From contig CAMCXI010000004.1 of assembly GCA_945883335.1 (NCBI GenBank), positions 62,001-126,000 on the forward strand: a DNA stretch of 64,000 nt, given 5' to 3'. The position numbers and the translations under genes were made by a program. This stretch comes from Candidatus Methylopumilus universalis (lineage in GTDB: Bacteria; Pseudomonadota; Gammaproteobacteria; Burkholderiales; Methylophilaceae). Positions 17,181-26,130 of the stretch are shown piece after piece (the first letter of the stretch is position 1; the number at the start of each line of letters is the position of its first letter). Under the pieces are notes generated by a model. It had not been told where the DNA came from. It saw only the letters and a program-made list of their open reading frames with translations, and searched no databases.

Positions 17181-18149
17181 TTAACAATAAGGGTCAGCTT
17201 GCAAAAGATAGTTTTGCACATAATCGCGCACACCTTCTTCTAATGTGTGAAATTTGGCTGTGTAACCAGCATCTGCAATTTTAAGCATCTTGGCTTCAGT
17301 GAAGTATTGATACTTGCCGCGCAAGTCTTCTGGCATGTCGATGTAATTAATATTGGGCGCTTTACCCATGCTGGTCATCACTGCGCTGGCGAGGTCTTTA
17401 AATGCGCGCGCTTTGCCTGTGCCGATATTATAAATGCCTGATTCACAAAGATTGTTGACAAAGTGCGCCACAGTGGCGGCGGCGTCTTTGACATACACAA
17501 AATCACGCAATTGCATGCCATCTTCATAGCCCGCTAAATGGCTCTTGAATAATTTAACGTTGCCTTCAGCTTTGAATTGATTGAAGGTGTGGAATGACAC
17601 GCTGGCCATGCGCTCTTTGTGGTATTCGTTAGGGCCGTACACATTAAAAAACTTAAAGCCTTGCCATTGTGGCGGGCTGTTATGCGCACTTTGTTGCAGG
17701 GCCCATTGGTCAAAATATTGTTTTGAGTAGCCATACCCATTGAGCGGGCGTAATGTATTGATGTCACAAGCATCATCGTAGCCTTGCTCGCCGGCGCCAT
17801 AAGTGGCGGCAGAGCTGGCGTACAAAAAAGGCACTTTGTGTTCAGTACACCAATTCCACAAAAACTGGCTGTAGCGAATATTGTTTTGGACTAATTTGTT
17901 GAAGTCGCGCTCGGTCGTCGCGCTAATCGCCCCCATGTGGATGATGGCGTCGATTTTAGGTTTGCCGGCTAAAAAGCAAGCAAGCTCGCTTTTATCTAAA
18001 TAATTGGCATAGCGACGTTTTACAAGGTTTTGCCATTGATCAGGATGTTGAATGTCATCCACAATCACCAGGTCATCTCGGCCTAAATGGTTGAGATGCC
18101 ATGCAATCATGCTGCCGATCATGCCTGCGCCACCAGTAATTACTATCAT
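17181..18149 (-). CDS. hldD: ADP-L-glycero-D-manno-heptose 6-epimerase
   Basis: A 322-residue short-chain dehydrogenase-type epimerase that completes the LPS heptose donor. The NADP loop is ITGGAGMIGSMIAWHLNHLG. IHMGAISATTERDFNKLVQN and the catalytic pair in YGYSKQYFDQWAL are typical, as is FFNVYGPNEYHKERMASV. It is the first gene of the leftward operon hldD-gmhA-hldE-waaF. No gmhB phosphatase gene is seen in the window, so that step must be encoded elsewhere. Confidence 0.94.
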   Translation of the reverse strand: MIVITGGAGMIGSMIAWHLNHLGRDDLVIVDDIQHPDQWQNLVKRRYANYLDKSELACFLAGKPKIDAIIHMGAISATTERDFNKLVQNNIRYSQFLWNWCTEHKVPFLYASSAATYGAGEQGYDDACDINTLRPLNGYGYSKQYFDQWALQQSAHNSPPQWQGFKFFNVYGPNEYHKERMASVSFHTFNQFKAEGNVKLFKSHLAGYEDGMQLRDFVYVKDAAATVAHFVNNLCESGIYNIGTGKARAFKDLASAVMTSMGKAPNINYIDMPEDLRGKYQYFTEAKMLKIADAGYTAKFHTLEEGVRDYVQNYLLQADPYC

Positions 18150-18225
18150 TTTGTCTTACCTATTTTGGGTTGCCTGTTATGCTTGTTTCAAACTTATTTT
18201 AACATGATAAACGCTTAGGTTAGCT

Positions 18226-19332
18226 TTAGGCCTTTTCGCTTAATGCCTGCGCACGTTGTGCAGTTAGCTTGGCTTGTTTTTCCGCCTCTTGTGCATCCCA
18301 TTCACTTGATACCCAGCCATGCAGGTTTTCCATCGCGATATCGCACATTGCATTAATCCAAGCTTCACGACCATTCAGGCATGGAATATAGTGGTATTCG
18401 CCGCCCCCATTGCTTTGGAAAATGTGCTTACCTTCCATGGCAATTTCTTCTAGGGTTTCCAAACAATCACTACTAAAGCCAGGACAAATCACATCAATGC
18501 GCGCTGTCTTTGCCTTGCCTAAATCCTCTAGCGTGCTTGCTAAATAAGGTTTGAGCCACTCTTGTTTACCAAAGCGCGATTGGAACGCGATTTGATATTC
18601 TTCTTTGCTGAGGTTAAGTGTTTCAGCCAATAAACGGCCTGTTTTCATGCACTCGCAGTGATAAGGGTCGCCCTTGAGTAAGTGGAATTTTGGTACACCA
18701 TGAAAACTCATGACTAGCTTGCTTGGCTTGCCGTTACTCGCCCAATGTTCTTGAACGCTGCTGGTCAATGCTTGAATGTAAGCAGGATGATCGTGGTAAT
18801 TACGAATGGTGCGAATCGCTGGTACATCGCGTGTTTTGAGTAAGACTTTCCAAATTGCATCTAATGAAGCCGCTGTGCTACTAGACGCATATTGTGGATA
18901 AAGTGGAAACACTAGGATTTTATTGCAATGCTGGACTTTGAGTCGTTCAATCGCAGAAGCCATACTTGGGTTGCCATAGCTCATGCCAAGCTCCACAACA
19001 TATGGTGAAGCAATACGTTGGCTTAAAAAGCCTGAAAGTAGTGTTTTTTGTTTTTGCGCGTTGACCATTAAAGGCGAGCCTTCGCTTGTCCAAACGCTGG
19101 CGTATTTTTCAGCAGATTTTTTTGGACGCACCACCAAAATAATGCAATGCAAAATCCAGCACCAAATGAAACGCGGAATCTCTACGATACGTCTGTCCAT
19201 CAAAAACTGACCAAGATAGCGTTTGAGTGCTTTATCATCGGGCGCATCGGGTGTACCAAGATTGGCTAATAAAATGCCAACTTTTGCCTGGTCGCCATGT
19301 TGATAAGGAGGTTCTACTTTGTAGTAAGCCAT
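18226..19332 (-). CDS. hemH: Ferrochelatase
   Basis: A 368-residue enzyme inserting Fe2+ into protoporphyrin IX, the last step of heme synthesis. The N-terminus carries VGILLANLGTPDAPDDKA. VMSFHGVPKFHLLKGDPYHC holds the metal-binding His, and DVICPGFSSDCLETLEEIA holds the catalytic Glu region. The C-terminus has an Ala/Gln/Lys-rich tail. It lies 35 nt downstream of hrcA in the same direction, a pairing seen in other betaproteobacteria. Confidence 0.94.
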   Translation of the reverse strand: MAYYKVEPPYQHGDQAKVGILLANLGTPDAPDDKALKRYLGQFLMDRRIVEIPRFIWCWILHCIILVVRPKKSAEKYASVWTSEGSPLMVNAQKQKTLLSGFLSQRIASPYVVELGMSYGNPSMASAIERLKVQHCNKILVFPLYPQYASSSTAASLDAIWKVLLKTRDVPAIRTIRNYHDHPAYIQALTSSVQEHWASNGKPSKLVMSFHGVPKFHLLKGDPYHCECMKTGRLLAETLNLSKEEYQIAFQSRFGKQEWLKPYLASTLEDLGKAKTARIDVICPGFSSDCLETLEEIAMEGKHIFQSNGGGEYHYIPCLNGREAWINAMCDIAMENLHGWVSSEWDAQEAEKQAKLTAQRAQALSEKA

Positions 19333-19367
19333 GGTTGGTTCTTTATGTTGGGGTTTAATTAAAATCG

Positions 19368-20393
19368 TTAAGAATTAGAAAGCGCGTTTGAAAGAAGTTT
19401 CGCCGTAATATCCACAATCGGAATGACGCGCTCGTAAGCCATGCGGGTTGGGCCAATCACGCCAAGCGTGCCAACTACTTGGCCGTCTGCTTCATAAGGG
19501 GCAGTCACCATGCTGCATTCATCGAGCGGCAAATAGCCACTTTCGCCGCCAATGAAAATCTGAATACCTTCGGCCCGCTGGCTGTTATCCAGTAATTGCA
19601 TCAGAGAAGTGCGGCGCTCGAAAATTTCAAAGAGTTTACGTAGCGAGGTGACATTAGTGGATAAATCATCCACTTGCAATAAATTACGTTCGCCTGAAAT
19701 CACCACATTGTCTTTATCTTCATCGAGTGCTTTGCCGCTAGCATCTAGCGCGGCGGCCATCAGCCGCGTCATGTCAGATTGCATTTGCTTGAGCTCTTCA
19801 TGCAGCTTTTGCTGCGCTTGTTCAAAAGTAAATCCGGTGTAGTGTTGGTTAAAGAAGTTCGTCGCCTGCACGAGTTCAGACGCTGAGTAAGGCTTCTCTG
19901 TCAAAATAATGCGGTTCTGAACATTGCCATCGGTAGTGACGATAATCACTAAAGTACGTTTCTCAGATAAAGGCAAAAATTCGAGATGCTTAAACGCGAT
20001 ACTTTTGCGTTTTGGAATCATGACCAGGCCAGCAAACTGCGTGAGTTCAGAAAGCATTCCTGCTGCAGACGAAATCAACTCTTGTGAGTCTGGTGAGCGG
20101 AGCTCATGTTTTAGACGCTTAATTTCTTGGCTTTGCATCGGTTGAACCGTGAGCAAAGTATCGACAAAAAAGCGGTAGCCGCGCTGTGTTGGAATGCGGC
20201 CTGCCGATGTGTGCGGGCTGGTGATAAAGCCAAGCGCCTCTAAATCCGACATTACATTACGTATGGTCGCCGGGCTTAGGTCTAGGCCTGAGCATTGTGA
20301 AAGCGTGCGCGAACCAACAGGCTGTCCATCATTAATGTAATGTTCAACGAGTGTTTTGAGTAGAATTTGTGCGCGTTTGTCTAACATGCTCAA
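19368..20393 (-). CDS. hrcA: Heat-inducible transcription repressor HrcA
   Basis: A 341-residue repressor of class I heat-shock genes that binds CIRCE elements and is kept active by GroEL. The N-terminal winged helix contains ILLKTLVEHYINDGQPVGSR and DLSPATIRNVMSDLEALGF; the block SPHTSAGRIPTQRGYRFFVD is diagnostic. The middle GAF-like dimerisation domain and IFIGGESGYLPLDECSMV are present. No CIRCE element was seen upstream of hrcA or grpE in this window; grpE has a sigma-32-like promoter instead. Confidence 0.94.
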   Translation of the reverse strand: MSMLDKRAQILLKTLVEHYINDGQPVGSRTLSQCSGLDLSPATIRNVMSDLEALGFITSPHTSAGRIPTQRGYRFFVDTLLTVQPMQSQEIKRLKHELRSPDSQELISSAAGMLSELTQFAGLVMIPKRKSIAFKHLEFLPLSEKRTLVIIVTTDGNVQNRIILTEKPYSASELVQATNFFNQHYTGFTFEQAQQKLHEELKQMQSDMTRLMAAALDASGKALDEDKDNVVISGERNLLQVDDLSTNVTSLRKLFEIFERRTSLMQLLDNSQRAEGIQIFIGGESGYLPLDECSMVTAPYEADGQVVGTLGVIGPTRMAYERVIPIVDITAKLLSNALSNS

Positions 20394-20498
20394 GCGTTAA
20401 TGATTACCAAAAAATGCATCTTTGTATCATAGCAAGCCTACTCTTAATTCAAAAGCTTTTACGCAACAGACTTCTATGTCTGGCTTGAATATGATTAA

Positions 20499-21371
20499 AT
20501 GCATGAGATGAAAAAAGCTTTCAAAAATGTCGCCATTATTGGCAAATATAATGCGTCTGAAATGCGCGATAGCATCCTGGCGATGTGTGCATTTTTAGCG
20601 TCCGAAAAGATTACTATTTCATTGGAGTCTTCCACTGCTGACCATTGCAACATCTCAGGTTTTGCAACCTTGGGCATGGATGAGATTGGTGACAATGTGG
20701 ATTTGGCGGTGGTGCTGGGCGGTGACGGCACGATGCTAAGCGTCGCACGTAAACTTGCGGACAGCCACATCCCGCTTATCGGTGTTAATCAGGGGCGCGT
20801 AGGCTTTTTAACGGACATTAACTCCGCCAATATGCTCGATGATATGCGTCATATCCTTGCTGGGGATTACAGCATTGAAGAACGCATTTTACTCAATGCG
20901 ACCGTGTTTCGAGATGGCAAACAAATAATGACGGGTCGTGCCATGAACGACGTGGTGATCAATAAGGCGGGTATGTCACGTCTTATCGAGCTTGAGGTGA
21001 ATATTGACGATCAGTTCGTTCACAGACAACGATCGGACGGTTTGATTTTAGCAACGCCAACAGGCACAACGGCTTATGCCCTTTCTGCCGGCGGCCCGAT
21101 TTTACACCCTACGCTCGATGCGATTACCTTAGTGCCAATTTGTCCGCACACGCTCAGCAATCGACCGATTGCAATTCATAGCAATAGCAAAGTGCAAATC
21201 ACCCTAGTGCATGGCGATGATGCCGGCGTGCACTTAGATGGGCACTTGCAGTTGGCATTGCTAGCAGGCGATCAACTGCTGGTTCAACGTGACGAAAAAA
21301 CCGTCTCACTGCTACATCCAATCGGCCATAGTCATTACGACATGCTCAGACAGAAGCTGAACTGGGGCTGA
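20499..21371 (+). CDS. nadK: NAD kinase
   Basis: A 290-residue cytoplasmic kinase that makes NADP from NAD. It contains the GGDGTML motif (in LAVVLGGDGTMLSVARKLA), NDVVINKAG, and the glycine-rich DGLILATPTGTTAYALSAGG. The start at 20499 gives MHEMKKAFKN; the ATG at 20508 is an equally plausible start because many homologues begin near KKAFKNVAIIGK. Neither has a clear Shine-Dalgarno. recN follows after only 7 nt, so the two are co-transcribed, and the gene is divergent from hrcA. Confidence 0.94.
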   Translation: MHEMKKAFKNVAIIGKYNASEMRDSILAMCAFLASEKITISLESSTADHCNISGFATLGMDEIGDNVDLAVVLGGDGTMLSVARKLADSHIPLIGVNQGRVGFLTDINSANMLDDMRHILAGDYSIEERILLNATVFRDGKQIMTGRAMNDVVINKAGMSRLIELEVNIDDQFVHRQRSDGLILATPTGTTAYALSAGGPILHPTLDAITLVPICPHTLSNRPIAIHSNSKVQITLVHGDDAGVHLDGHLQLALLAGDQLLVQRDEKTVSLLHPIGHSHYDMLRQKLNWG

Positions 21372-21378
21372 TTTTAGT

Positions 21379-23031
21379 ATGTTGCAAACACTTTCTATTA
21401 GAGATTTTGTGATTGTTGACACGCTCAATATTGAGTTTTCAACGGGGTTTACAGTGCTCACTGGGGAGACCGGCGCTGGCAAATCCATTCTGATCGACGC
21501 ACTATCGTTAGCGATGGGCGCTAGAGGCGAAGGTGGCATTACACGCGCTGGCGCTGAAAAAGCTGAAATTAGCGCAAGTTTTTATATTCCCAAGCTAGAC
21601 GGGCTTAAAGCTTGGATGCAAGAAAACGAAATTCCTAACGATGACGACCAATTGCTCTGTCGCCGCGTGATTTATGCAGATGGTCGCTCACGTGCGTTTA
21701 TCAATGGGCAACCCGCGACAATTCAACAGCTTAAAGATGCAGGTGAGTTTTTGGTCGATATTTATAGCCAAAACGCCCATCACTCCTTGCTCAAACTTTC
21801 AAGTCAGCGTGAAATTTTTGATGATTATTGTGGCCTTAGTTCGCTTGCGGATGAAACAGCATTTGCTTATAAACAATGGCAAACGCTTTATCAACGTCGT
21901 GTTGAGATGGAACAAAATGCCAGTAAGTACGCAGATGAGTTAGTAGAGCTTAGGGACAAAGTGCGTGAATTGGTGCAATTAGCTTTTGCGCTTGATGAAT
22001 GGGAAAATTTGCAACAAGAACATAGTCGTCTGTCGCATGGCGCGAGTTTGCTATCGGGTTGTGAGCAATGTCGTGAGTTGTTATCGGAGGGTGAGATTTC
22101 AGCCTTACGCCAATTGAGTACTGCGCAATCTAAATTGCAGGCTTTACGTGATTACGATCCAAGCTTGGATGAAGCGCTAGGTAGCTTAGATTCGGCAATC
22201 ATTCAGCTGGACGAAACAGACCGCTTTTTAAATCGTTATTTGCAACGTGCAGAATTAGACCCTGAAAGACTCGCTGAAGTGGAATTGCGTATTCAAACCA
22301 TCCATGCCGCCTCACGCAAATATCGTGTCCGTCCAGAAGAGCTCGTAGATTTGCTTACCCAGTGGCAAGGACGAATGGCGGAGCTTGGAAGCGTAAATGC
22401 TGATGGCGAGCTTGCCAAACAAGAGGCCGCAGCAAAGTTGTCTTATGATGATTTAGCCAAAAAACTAAGCGAAGGGCGTTATCAAAAAGCGCCTGAATTG
22501 AGCCAAAAAATTACAGGTGAGATGCAGCGCTTATCATTGGCGGGCGGACGCTTTGAGGTGGCCTTAACGCCACAAACGCAAGCAAGCACGGGCCTAGAGC
22601 AGGTGGAGTTTTTAGTGGCAGGTCATGTTGGCGCGGAATCAAGGCCACTTAATAAAGTGGCTTCTGGCGGGGAGCTTTCTCGCGTGAGTTTGGCTATTCG
22701 CGTGGTGACTGCTCAGCAGGGTAGTGTGCCCACCATGATTTTTGATGAAGTGGATGTGGGCATTGGCGGCGGCGTGGCTGAGGTGGTCGGGCAGTTGTTG
22801 AAGCAATTAGGTGTTGGTCGCCAAGTGTTGGTGATTACTCATTTGCCGCAGGTCGCATCGCAAGGTGCACAGCATCTCAATGTGAAGAAAATCCAACGTG
22901 ATAACGTCACACTGAGCTCAATTGAGCCTTTAGATGACAGTGCGCGAGTTGAGGAAATTGCCCGTATGCTTGGTGGAGTGGAAATCACCGAAACTACACG
23001 TCAACATGCCAGAGAGATGCTGGCTGGTTAA
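21379..23031 (+). CDS. recN: DNA repair protein RecN
   Basis: A 550-residue SMC-like ATPase used in double-strand break repair. The Walker A block is TVLTGETGAGKSILIDALSL near the N-terminus. The C-terminal half carries the ABC signature NKVASGGELSRVSLAIRV, Walker B MIFDEVDVGIGGGVAEVVG, and ITHLPQVASQG; coiled-coil segments lie between. recN is commonly SOS-regulated, but no LexA box (CTGT-N8-ACAG) was seen near recN or upstream of nadK. Length is normal. Confidence 0.95.
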   Translation: MLQTLSIRDFVIVDTLNIEFSTGFTVLTGETGAGKSILIDALSLAMGARGEGGITRAGAEKAEISASFYIPKLDGLKAWMQENEIPNDDDQLLCRRVIYADGRSRAFINGQPATIQQLKDAGEFLVDIYSQNAHHSLLKLSSQREIFDDYCGLSSLADETAFAYKQWQTLYQRRVEMEQNASKYADELVELRDKVRELVQLAFALDEWENLQQEHSRLSHGASLLSGCEQCRELLSEGEISALRQLSTAQSKLQALRDYDPSLDEALGSLDSAIIQLDETDRFLNRYLQRAELDPERLAEVELRIQTIHAASRKYRVRPEELVDLLTQWQGRMAELGSVNADGELAKQEAAAKLSYDDLAKKLSEGRYQKAPELSQKITGEMQRLSLAGGRFEVALTPQTQASTGLEQVEFLVAGHVGAESRPLNKVASGGELSRVSLAIRVVTAQQGSVPTMIFDEVDVGIGGGVAEVVGQLLKQLGVGRQVLVITHLPQVASQGAQHLNVKKIQRDNVTLSSIEPLDDSARVEEIARMLGGVEITETTRQHAREMLAG

Positions 23032-23176
23032 TCAAAAATAATCTTTAGCTACCCCTTGAATTAATTTACCTCAATCCCAATCTTCTCATCAGTGTTTATC
23101 TGAAACAGTTTGCTTTAAAAAGTCTTATTTAAACTAGCATTATTTACACCACCAATTTTTTAAAAGAGGAAACAGA

Positions 23177-23965
23177 ATGCGAATGAAATCCTTACTAGGC
23201 ATTTGTGCTTTTGCGCTGGCTTTTAATGTGGCATTGCCGACTTATGCGGCAGATCAGTTTTCGCTCAAAGATGTTTATCAGGCTGCTGAAACGGGCAATA
23301 TGGCTAAGGCGCAAGCCATGATGGAGCAAGTGCTGCGTGATCATCCTGATAGCGCAAAAGCACATTATGTAGAAGCGCAATTGCTTGCTAAACAAGGAAA
23401 GTTGGCTGCTGCTGCTGCTGAGCTCAGTACAGCAGAACGCTTAAAACCAGGTTTACCGGACGAAAAGCCGCAAGCCGTGCAAGCGCTTAAAGCCGTGATT
23501 GCTGGACAAGCAGTTAATGCACGTCCACAAGAAGCGCAAAGCGGATTCGGTATGGGCTCAATATTGCTTGTGTTAGCTTTAATCGTATTTATCTTCTTTG
23601 TCGGCCGTGCAATGGGACGTCGAAGCAATCCAGTGGTATATCCTGCCAATAACAACATTGGCCCTTATGGCCAACAAGCGAATGGCGCAGGCATGCCAAT
23701 GGGTGGCCCAGTAGGCGGAATGGGTGGCGGCATGGGTTCGGGCATATTAGGTGGCTTGGCAACAGGTGCTGCGCTGGGCGCAGGTATGGTTGCGGGACAA
23801 GAATTAATGCACCATTTTACTGATGGCGACAAGGGTAACAACGGCATGGTGAGTGATGCTAATGCTGGAGACTCTTGGACAGATAGCAGCAATATGGGTG
23901 GTAATGATTTTGGCGTGACTGATAGCGGCTCATGGGATGACGGCGGTGGCGGTGATTGGACTTAA
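23177..23965 (+). CDS. Secreted or membrane protein with TPR-like, Gly/Met-rich and acidic regions (function unknown)
   Basis: 262 residues. A signal peptide (MRMKSLLGICAFALAFN, likely cleaved after TYAA) is followed by a TPR-like helical region (about 30-110, including DHPDSAKAHYVEAQLLAKQG). One transmembrane helix follows (about 125-145, GSILLVLALIVFIFFVGRAM), then a Gly/Met-rich low-complexity stretch with GG repeats and an acidic Gly/Ser/Asp-rich tail ending DDGGGGDWT. An AGAGGA-like Shine-Dalgarno precedes the ATG. It sits alone between recN and fur with a strong terminator after it. Similar tails occur in uncharacterised proteobacterial envelope proteins. No function can be assigned. 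Confidence 0.7.
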   Translation: MRMKSLLGICAFALAFNVALPTYAADQFSLKDVYQAAETGNMAKAQAMMEQVLRDHPDSAKAHYVEAQLLAKQGKLAAAAAELSTAERLKPGLPDEKPQAVQALKAVIAGQAVNARPQEAQSGFGMGSILLVLALIVFIFFVGRAMGRRSNPVVYPANNNIGPYGQQANGAGMPMGGPVGGMGGGMGSGILGGLATGAALGAGMVAGQELMHHFTDGDKGNNGMVSDANAGDSWTDSSNMGGNDFGVTDSGSWDDGGGGDWT

Positions 23966-23977
23966 GGTGTAGGAAAT

Positions 23978-24003
23978 AAAAAAGGGGCGAAAGCCCCTTT
24001 TTT
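23978..24003. terminator. Bidirectional terminator between the 23.2-kb ORF and fur
   Basis: AAAAAAGGGGC (23978-23988), tetraloop GAAA, GCCCCTTTTTT. A symmetrical stem with A- and T-tracts that can stop transcripts from both convergent genes. Confidence 0.85.
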
Positions 24004-24014
24004 ATTGTTGAGAA

Positions 24015-24443
24015 TTACTTATGCGGACAAGGGCTTTTAGTGCAGTCTGCGTAAATATAAAGAGAGTGTTCGTTGATCTTAAAGCCGCGTTCTTCTGCGG
24101 CTTTGTGCTGCAGGGCCTCGATGTTCTCATCACAAAACTCTTCAACTCGGCCACACTGCATGCAAACAATGTGGTCGTGATGCTCGCCGTGGTTAAGCTC
24201 AAAAACAGCTTTTCCACCTTCAAAATGGTGGCGTACCAATAAGCCTGCTTGTTCAAACTGAGTGAGTACCCGATAAACGGTAGCCAAGCCTACGTCATCA
24301 CCTGTGCTTAATAAGATTTTGTAAACATCCTCAGCTGACATGTGCCGTTCTTTGCTTTTTTCAAACAGACTCAAGACTTTTAATCTCGGAAGCGTTGCTT
24401 TTAATCCAACATTTTTTAGTCCATCAGGTTCACGTGTATTCAT
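24015..24443 (-). CDS. fur: Ferric uptake regulator
   Basis: A 142-residue metal-dependent repressor. The winged-helix half has LKATLPRLKVLSLFEKSKER and DDVGLATVYRVLTQFEQAG. The metal-binding block is ELNHGEHHDHIVCMQCGRVE, with the structural Cys pair CMQC and a second pair near the C-terminus (CTKSPCPHK). It is divergent from the bamE-like lipoprotein gene, an arrangement conserved in many beta- and gammaproteobacteria. No clear Fur box was recognised in the 88-nt intergenic region. Confidence 0.95.
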   Translation of the reverse strand: MNTREPDGLKNVGLKATLPRLKVLSLFEKSKERHMSAEDVYKILLSTGDDVGLATVYRVLTQFEQAGLLVRHHFEGGKAVFELNHGEHHDHIVCMQCGRVEEFCDENIEALQHKAAEERGFKINEHSLYIYADCTKSPCPHK

Positions 24444-24531
24444 GGTTGCTCACATAGCTTTGGTTTAAGGGTTGTGCCCCTTTGTTGCTACTTATGGGAC
24501 CTTAAGTCGTGGTATATTATCGTTAATTCTT

Positions 24532-26046
24532 ATGAAAGTCATTGCGATGCGTTACTTAGTTTTACTCTTTGCTGTTTTGAGTGCTTCTTGCACGTCTACA
24601 TTGCCTTCATTGAAACCCTATCACTTGGACGTGCAACAGGGCAATGTGGTGACTTCAAAAATGATGTTACAACTCAAGCCGGGTATGACGAAATCGCAAG
24701 TGCGCTATGTCATGGGTACGCCGCTCTTGCAAGACAGCTTCCATCAAGACCGCTGGGATTACCTCTATCAAATGAACAAAGGTGGCAATGTGATTGAGCG
24801 TCGCCGAGTCATTCTGGAGTTTAAGAGTGATGGCTTAGCTTCGGTGCGCGGGGATGTCATTGCAGCAGGTTCGCCGGGTGCTGAGAACGCACCTATGGCA
24901 ACGATTGATGATGTTAAAACTGCAAAGAGCGATAAAACCTTATTGGCTGAGGATGCTAAAGCAAGCTGGACCGACCGTTTTAAATTCTGGGCAGATGATA
25001 ATAAAAAGGCAGGGACAGATCCTGTAGTCGAAACAACAAAACTAAGTGATACAAAAAAACTAGCGGAGACAAAAAAATCAAGTTCAGCGTCTGAGAAAAG
25101 TTGGTTTGATAGTCTGAAGTTCTGGGAAGATAAAGAACAGCCTGCGGCAACAGCAGTGACTGCGAAATCTGTTGAAATGGCAAAAGTGGAAGCGCCGAAG
25201 GTTGCGGAGCCTATGCCAGTGACTAGCAGCGCTTTAGAGGAATCTGCTGTTGAATCAGCTTCGACCCCACATATGGCAGAGCCTGTTAAAGTAGTGGCTC
25301 ATCTAGAGCCTCAGCAAAAGGCCTCGGATGCAGTGCCTGATGCTGATGATAAAGCTTACATTGTTGCAATGGTGAATGCTTGGGCAGAAGCTTGGCGCAC
25401 TAAGAACGTCAATGCATATTTGAAGTTCTATTCAGACAAGTTTGCGCCAGAAGGGTTGAGTCTTAAAGCTTGGGTTGCTCAGCGCAAGCAAAGAATTGCT
25501 GGGCAATCTGGCTCTATTGGTTTGACCCTTGAGGGCGTAAAAATTGATGTTAAAGGCAAGTCCGCGCAGGTGGAGTTTATTCAGCATTATTCAAGTAATA
25601 AGTTGAATGATCACGCGACTAAGATGCTGAGTTTAAGTAATGAGCAAAAGCAATGGTTGATTGTCAAAGAGACTATTGTGAAACCAGCTAAGCCATTATC
25701 ACCAGATGATGCGCCGCTAGTTGAAACCTTTAAGCTGCGCGATGTGACTGCGGATGAGAAGTCTGAGGCGATGCCAGCAAAGATGATTCAAGAATCCGCT
25801 AAAAAAGTGCTCGAGCCAGCGCCTTTGGCTAAGCCAATCATTAAACCAGTTGAGCCTTTAAAGCCAGCGCCAGTAGCTAAGGAAATGAAGCCTGTAGTAA
25901 AAGAGCTTGCGCCAGCAAAGTTTGAGCCTGCTAAGTCGGAAGTAAAAGCAGAGGTAAGCAAGGTTGAGTCTCCTAAAGATAAGCCCTTGCCCCCAGAAGA
26001 TGCGCCAGGTTATTTTGAGCGCATGCTTGAGAAAATTGGCTTCTAA
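24532..26046 (+). CDS. BamE/OmlA-like lipoprotein fused to a Pro/Lys-rich linker and a Cds6-type NTF2-like domain
   Basis: About 504 residues from ATG 24532 (24547 also possible; the upstream in-frame ATG at 24472 would spoil the signal peptide). The N-terminus is a lipoprotein signal ending LLFAVLSASC. Residues about 40-110 are a full SmpA/OmlA (BamE) domain: LKPGMTKSQVRYVMGTPLLQ, then DRWDYLYQMNKGG. Typical BamE proteins stop about there. This one continues with a repeated SWxDxxKFWxD motif (about residues 145 and 188), a charged linker, an NTF2/SnoaL-like domain (about 273-385, WAEAWRTKNVNAYLKFYSDK) as in L,D-transpeptidase Cds6-type proteins, and a Pro/Lys/Glu-rich tail. BamE belongs to the outer-membrane protein assembly complex; the extra domain's role is unknown. 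Confidence 0.8.
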   Translation: MKVIAMRYLVLLFAVLSASCTSTLPSLKPYHLDVQQGNVVTSKMMLQLKPGMTKSQVRYVMGTPLLQDSFHQDRWDYLYQMNKGGNVIERRRVILEFKSDGLASVRGDVIAAGSPGAENAPMATIDDVKTAKSDKTLLAEDAKASWTDRFKFWADDNKKAGTDPVVETTKLSDTKKLAETKKSSSASEKSWFDSLKFWEDKEQPAATAVTAKSVEMAKVEAPKVAEPMPVTSSALEESAVESASTPHMAEPVKVVAHLEPQQKASDAVPDADDKAYIVAMVNAWAEAWRTKNVNAYLKFYSDKFAPEGLSLKAWVAQRKQRIAGQSGSIGLTLEGVKIDVKGKSAQVEFIQHYSSNKLNDHATKMLSLSNEQKQWLIVKETIVKPAKPLSPDDAPLVETFKLRDVTADEKSEAMPAKMIQESAKKVLEPAPLAKPIIKPVEPLKPAPVAKEMKPVVKELAPAKFEPAKSEVKAEVSKVESPKDKPLPPEDAPGYFERMLEKIGF

Positions 26047-26130
26047 TTAGCGTTGATTTAGAAGGTTGGTCTTGTAGGTTGCTCTAGAAAATTGGTGTAG
26101 AAATATGCATACAGAAAGAAATGGATTGAA

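Noticed and set aside
19340-20500. CIRCE element near hrcA
   Set aside because: No TTAGCACTC-N9-GAGTGCTAA-like repeat was found upstream of hrcA.
21371-21379. LexA box for recN
   Set aside because: Only 7 nt separate nadK and recN, and no CTGT-N8-ACAG was seen upstream of nadK.
24472-24531. Upstream in-frame start for the BamE-like gene
   Set aside because: It would put a non-signal leader before the lipoprotein signal peptide; ATG 24532 or 24547 fits better.
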